Positions 31,315 through 34,261 of a stretch of DNA of 34,261 nt are shown in pieces. The translations under genes and the position numbers were made by a program. The notes under the pieces are model-generated. The model was not told the origin of the DNA and did no database searches. It saw only the letters and a list, made by a program, of their open reading frames with translations. Source of the stretch: an uncultured Helicobacter sp. (GTDB lineage: Bacteria; Campylobacterota; Campylobacteria; Campylobacterales; Helicobacteraceae); NCBI GenBank assembly GCA_947177485.1, contig CAMWUR010000023.1:1-34261 (forward strand), written 5' to 3'. The stretch's first letter is position 1; the number at the start of each line of letters is the position of its first letter.

Positions 31315-32067
31315 ATGCAACTCTTTCATATTTCGCATCTCAACTACCACTATGGCAGCGAGGAGATTCTACACGACATCAATCTAGAATATGACAATCA
31401 AGATTTTCTCGCCATTATAGGACCAAATGGCGGAGGAAAATCAACTTTGATGAAAATCATCTTATCACTTTTGCCAACCAAAAATGCCATTTTTTTAGAC
31501 CATATCCAACAAAAAGATATGGGCTATGTACCACAAAATACATTAGCAAATCCAAACTTTCCCATTCGCGTTCTTGATGTTGTTTTGATGGGGCTTATCA
31601 ACCAAAAAATATGGGGATTTTATACCAAAAAGGACAGACAAAAAGCCTTGCAGATTCTACAAAAAGTCGGCATGCAAGATTATTGGGATAAGCGCATGGA
31701 TACCCTAAGCGGCGGGCAGCGCCAACGCGTGTTTATCGCGCGAGCGCTCGTGAGCAAGAGTAAGCTCATGCTGCTCGATGAACCCACAGCGAGCCTTGAT
31801 TCTAAAAGCGCCATTCAAATCTACGAGCTGCTCAACACCTTGCATGGCGAAGGAGTGGGAATCATCACAATTTGTCATGACATCAATCTTGTCCTTGCAT
31901 ACTGCAATAAAATCGCCTATCTCAACAAACAACTTTTTTTGCATGAAAACACAAAAGAACAATCCAAAACTGACTTTCTCAAACATCTTGAAAATCATCA
32001 TCATCATTTTTGCTCCGTTGAGATGAGTCTCAAAGAATGTCCTTGCGAAAGACATGAACATGGTTGA
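31315..32067 (+). CDS. znuC: Zinc ABC transporter ATP-binding protein
   Basis: ATPase of the ZnuABC importer (250 residues). Walker A GPNGGGKST (36-44), signature LSGGQRQR and Walker B LMLLDEPTASLD are intact, followed by a switch His in TICHDINL. A His-rich C-terminus (ENHHHHFCS and a final CERHEHG) suggests zinc binding or regulation. An open frame extends upstream to 31192, but MQLFHISHLNYHYG at 31315 is the family start and lies just after znuA. The last 14 bases overlap znuB. Confidence 0.93.
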   Translation: MQLFHISHLNYHYGSEEILHDINLEYDNQDFLAIIGPNGGGKSTLMKIILSLLPTKNAIFLDHIQQKDMGYVPQNTLANPNFPIRVLDVVLMGLINQKIWGFYTKKDRQKALQILQKVGMQDYWDKRMDTLSGGQRQRVFIARALVSKSKLMLLDEPTASLDSKSAIQIYELLNTLHGEGVGIITICHDINLVLAYCNKIAYLNKQLFLHENTKEQSKTDFLKHLENHHHHFCSVEMSLKECPCERHEHG

Positions 32068-32857
32068 GATTCTTACATTTGAGTTTTTTCAAAATGCCAT
32101 TTTGGCAAGCGTCCTTGTCAGCATTGCCTGTGGAATCATTGGTTCTCTTATCATGATTAACCGCCTCTTTTCAATGGCAGGCGGAATCACACACGCCGCC
32201 TTTGGAGGGATTGGAATCGCGTTTTATTTTGGATTGCCCTTGTTTATTTCAACCTCTCTATTTACACTTTTTATCGGATTTCTAGTCGCTTTTCTGACAC
32301 AGCACAAACCGCATCGAAGCGATAGCATTATCGCTGTGATTTGGGCATTTGGCATGGCTTTGGGGCTCATTTTGCTTGACCTTACTCCGGGCTACAAAAG
32401 CGACATCATGGCATATCTTTTTGGGAGCATTCTAGCAATTTCAAAACAAGATTTAAACATCATGCTTATTTCGGATTGCATTTTTGCCCTTCTTATCACC
32501 CTCTTCTATCGTCAATTTGAAGCCATTAGCTTTGATAGAGACTTTGCGCAGACAAAAGGTGTCGCCACAACCTTTTTTCACTATCTCCTTATCGCAATGA
32601 TTGCGTTTTGTATCGTCATTTGCATTAAGGCTGTCGGGCTCATTTTGGTCATCGCCCTGCTCTCAATCCCCTGCTTCATCGCCGAAACATTCACCAAAAA
32701 GCTCGGCTCGATGATGCTTGTGGCAAGCTGCTTGAGTCTGCTCTTTTGCCTCGTTGGGCTCACGCTTAGCTACTATGCCAACCTAACAAGCAGCGCGATG
32801 ATTATCATGGTCGCATGTGTGGGATTCGCATTGTGCCTGCTGCCGCGCTCGCACTAA
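32054..32857 (+). CDS. znuB: Zinc ABC transporter permease
   Basis: Membrane permease (267 residues) of the ABC-3 family, with about eight to nine hydrophobic helices and the family motif GGITHAAFGGIGIAFYFG. The EAA-like coupling loop around FEAISFDRDFAQTKGV contacts ZnuC. Two ATG codons, 32054 and 32060, are possible; either overlaps the znuC end, so translation is coupled. Together with the preceding genes it forms a complete zinc importer operon. Confidence 0.93.
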   Translation: MNMVEILTFEFFQNAILASVLVSIACGIIGSLIMINRLFSMAGGITHAAFGGIGIAFYFGLPLFISTSLFTLFIGFLVAFLTQHKPHRSDSIIAVIWAFGMALGLILLDLTPGYKSDIMAYLFGSILAISKQDLNIMLISDCIFALLITLFYRQFEAISFDRDFAQTKGVATTFFHYLLIAMIAFCIVICIKAVGLILVIALLSIPCFIAETFTKKLGSMMLVASCLSLLFCLVGLTLSYYANLTSSAMIIMVACVGFALCLLPRSH

Positions 32858-32884
32858 TTTACAATCTCATGTTAGAATCTGCTA

Positions 32885-32890
32885 TATAAT
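32885..32890 (+). promoter_or_regulatory. -10 box of the TerC-like gene (TATAAT)
   Basis: GCTATATAATGTATG places TATAAT 15 bases before ATG 32906, with a TGGAG site at 32896-32900. The box starts 27 bases after the znuB stop, so the TerC gene can be transcribed independently of the zinc operon. The 5' leader would be only about 10 bases. Confidence 0.5.
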
Positions 32891-32905
32891 GTATGTGGAG
32901 ATTTT

Positions 32906-33883
32906 ATGAAATATTTTGCTTTCTCAACCCTCTTTGCCGCCGCTGGGCTCGTTGTTGCTTTTTTGTTTCTCGGTGGGGCAAGCGCCGCATACATCGTCTT
33001 TTTGCTCGCCCTGCTCGAAATCTCTATCTCATTCGATAACGCCGTCATCAACGCAAAAGTTTTGGAACAAATGGACGCAAAATGGCGCAACCGATTCATC
33101 GTGTTTGGAATCCCTATCGCCGTCTTTGGCGTGCGCTTCATCTTGCCCATCATTATTGTTGCACTTGCAAGCTCACGCGGATTCTTCGAAATCACAGAGC
33201 TCGCACTCAATGACGCAAGCGCCTATGCCGCGCTGTTGCAAGACGTGATGGGCACAATCTACGCCTTTGGCGGTGCGTTTTTGCTGATGGTTTTTCTTGA
33301 ATTTTTCTTTGATGAAGAGCGCGATGTCGTGTGGATTGCGCCACTCGAGACAAATCGTTGGGTACAAACAATCAGCCGCGTTCATTTCGCCGAGCTGTTC
33401 ATCGCCGCTGTGGTGGGAATCGCACTGCTTGCGATGAGCGGGCAAATCGCGATTGGAATCGCCTATTTCATCGGGCTCGCACTCTACGCACTCATTCGCG
33501 GAATCGATTCTGCACTCGCCAAAACGGGTGCAAAAAGCGGAATCATCGGCTTTCTCTATCTCGAAGTTCTCGATGCGAGCTTCTCGCTTGATGGCGTCAT
33601 CGGCGCGTTCGCGCTAAGCAACAATGTCTTTGTCATCATGCTTGGGCTTGCCATCGGCGCGTTCTATGTGCGCTCGCTCACGATTTATTTTGTCGAAAAA
33701 AAGACACTTTCGGAGTTTATCTTTCTCGAGCATGGCGCGCGCTACGCCATCTTTTTGCTCGCAATCTTGATGTTTGTCCAAATCTTTACCCATATCCCAG
33801 AATCGGTCATAGGCAGCGTTGGAATCATCGTCATCGCCAGCGCGTTTGTGCATTCGATTCTGCACAAAAGGCGCGGGGGGTAG
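32906..33883 (+). CDS. TerC/DUF475 family integral membrane protein
   Basis: A 325-residue polytopic protein of the DUF475/TerC group. The paired acidic motifs of the family are visible: ISFDNAVINAKVLEQM in the first half and ASFSLDGVIGAFALSNN in the second. About nine hydrophobic helices are spread along it, and the end is charged (HSILHKRRGG). TerC relatives are linked to tellurite resistance and to manganese or calcium export. Following znuB by 48 bases suggests a metal-related role, but the gene has its own -10 box. The last coding bases contain a run of six G (33875-33880). Confidence 0.85.
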   Translation: MKYFAFSTLFAAAGLVVAFLFLGGASAAYIVFLLALLEISISFDNAVINAKVLEQMDAKWRNRFIVFGIPIAVFGVRFILPIIIVALASSRGFFEITELALNDASAYAALLQDVMGTIYAFGGAFLLMVFLEFFFDEERDVVWIAPLETNRWVQTISRVHFAELFIAAVVGIALLAMSGQIAIGIAYFIGLALYALIRGIDSALAKTGAKSGIIGFLYLEVLDASFSLDGVIGAFALSNNVFVIMLGLAIGAFYVRSLTIYFVEKKTLSEFIFLEHGARYAIFLLAILMFVQIFTHIPESVIGSVGIIVIASAFVHSILHKRRGG

Positions 33884-33896
33884 TTGTGCGGAGGTA

Positions 33897-34208
33897 CTAC
33901 TTCTTCTTTTGCTCGCGTTCAAGAGCATACAGTAGTATTTTTTTCTCTATCTTTTTCCGTTCAGAAAAAGGAAACGATTCGTATGCTTCTTGCGCATTCC
34001 AACAATCTTTGGCTTCAGAAGACAATGTTGCTTTAATTTTGTCCGTATCTGTAGGCTCAATATCCATAAGCTGCGCTTTCATAATTGCCTCTGTTATAAC
34101 ACCTGTGCAACCTTTATCGACCATAGTATGCGCAAGTTCGTCAAGATTATTTTTATAATACTCAACGCTCCTGACGCTATCACCACAACCTGCTAGCAAG
34201 AAGAGGAA
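33897..34208 (-). CDS. EexN-like lipoprotein, 5' end missing
   Basis: Partial gene on the minus strand. Upstream of the cysteine the frame reads FLFLLAGCG, the end of a lipoprotein signal peptide, so the start codon must lie further right, where only poly-G is present. The mature protein begins CGDSVRSVEYYKNNLDELA, which recalls EexN entry-exclusion lipoproteins found in Campylobacterota. It then has a Cys/Asn region (AKDCWNAQEAY) and a Lys-rich end. EexN proteins block redundant conjugation, but many copies sit outside plasmids and may do something else. No conjugation genes are adjacent. Confidence in the lipoprotein is high, in the family moderate. Confidence 0.6.
   Translation of the reverse strand, partial: FLFLLAGCGDSVRSVEYYKNNLDELAHTMVDKGCTGVITEAIMKAQLMDIEPTDTDKIKATLSSEAKDCWNAQEAYESFPFSERKKIEKKILLYALEREQKKK

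Positions 34209-34261
<53 letters not shown>

Overview
The window reads as a gene-dense chromosomal piece from a non-pylori Helicobacter or close relative (Campylobacterota). The grounds are an HsrA/CosR orphan regulator with the characteristic C-terminus, the order nth - fliN - FliO-like - tonB that I remember from H. pylori, adjacent fabD-mtnN and slyD-pal blocks, a MagIII-type glycosylase, and -10 boxes of the TATAAT/TACAAT kind without clear -35 boxes. The species cannot be named from this alone. I saw no tRNA, rRNA, CRISPR array, transposase or prophage genes.

Layout. Positions 1-589 are non-coding and packed with inverted repeats. ftsW (590-1744, +) meets head-on a seven-gene minus-strand run: pal, a CpoB-like coiled-coil/TPR protein, slyD, fabD, mtnN, sixA and an orphan VirD4/HerA-like ATPase (7540 down to 1746). 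Next come an uncharacterised membrane protein (minus), a 39-residue lipoprotein (plus), and the coupled DUF3015-DUF4105 pair (minus). A second minus-strand operon (16952 down to 11411) holds a TPR glycosyltransferase-like protein, magIII, pepD and a zinc-binding (CZB) chemoreceptor. topA (+) and uppP (-) converge on one shared CTAG.

From 20135 the plus strand carries a biotin carboxylase resembling PycA more than AccC, then nth, a CheX-like protein, fliN, FliO apparently split over two genes, and tonB. The minus strand then has hsrA-trpE-trpGD (28255 down to 24533), a hypothetical protein behind a probable sigma54 promoter, a CopD-like membrane protein and a secreted metallo-beta-lactamase-fold protein. 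The window closes with znuA-znuC-znuB, a TerC/DUF475 protein and an EexN-like lipoprotein whose start is lost in a 52-base poly-G run reaching the last base.

Themes: envelope building and maintenance (FtsW, UppP, Pal, CpoB, FabD), base-excision repair (MagIII, Nth), motility and chemotaxis (CheX-like, FliN, FliO, MCP, sigma54 gene), metal handling (SlyD, ZnuABC, TonB, CopD-like, TerC) and tryptophan synthesis placed directly behind an orphan response regulator. I see no wholly new multi-gene system. The most promising leads are the orphan ATPase, the split FliO, the sigma54-driven hypothetical gene, the CheX-like gene, the PycA-type subunit and the intact HsrA receiver.
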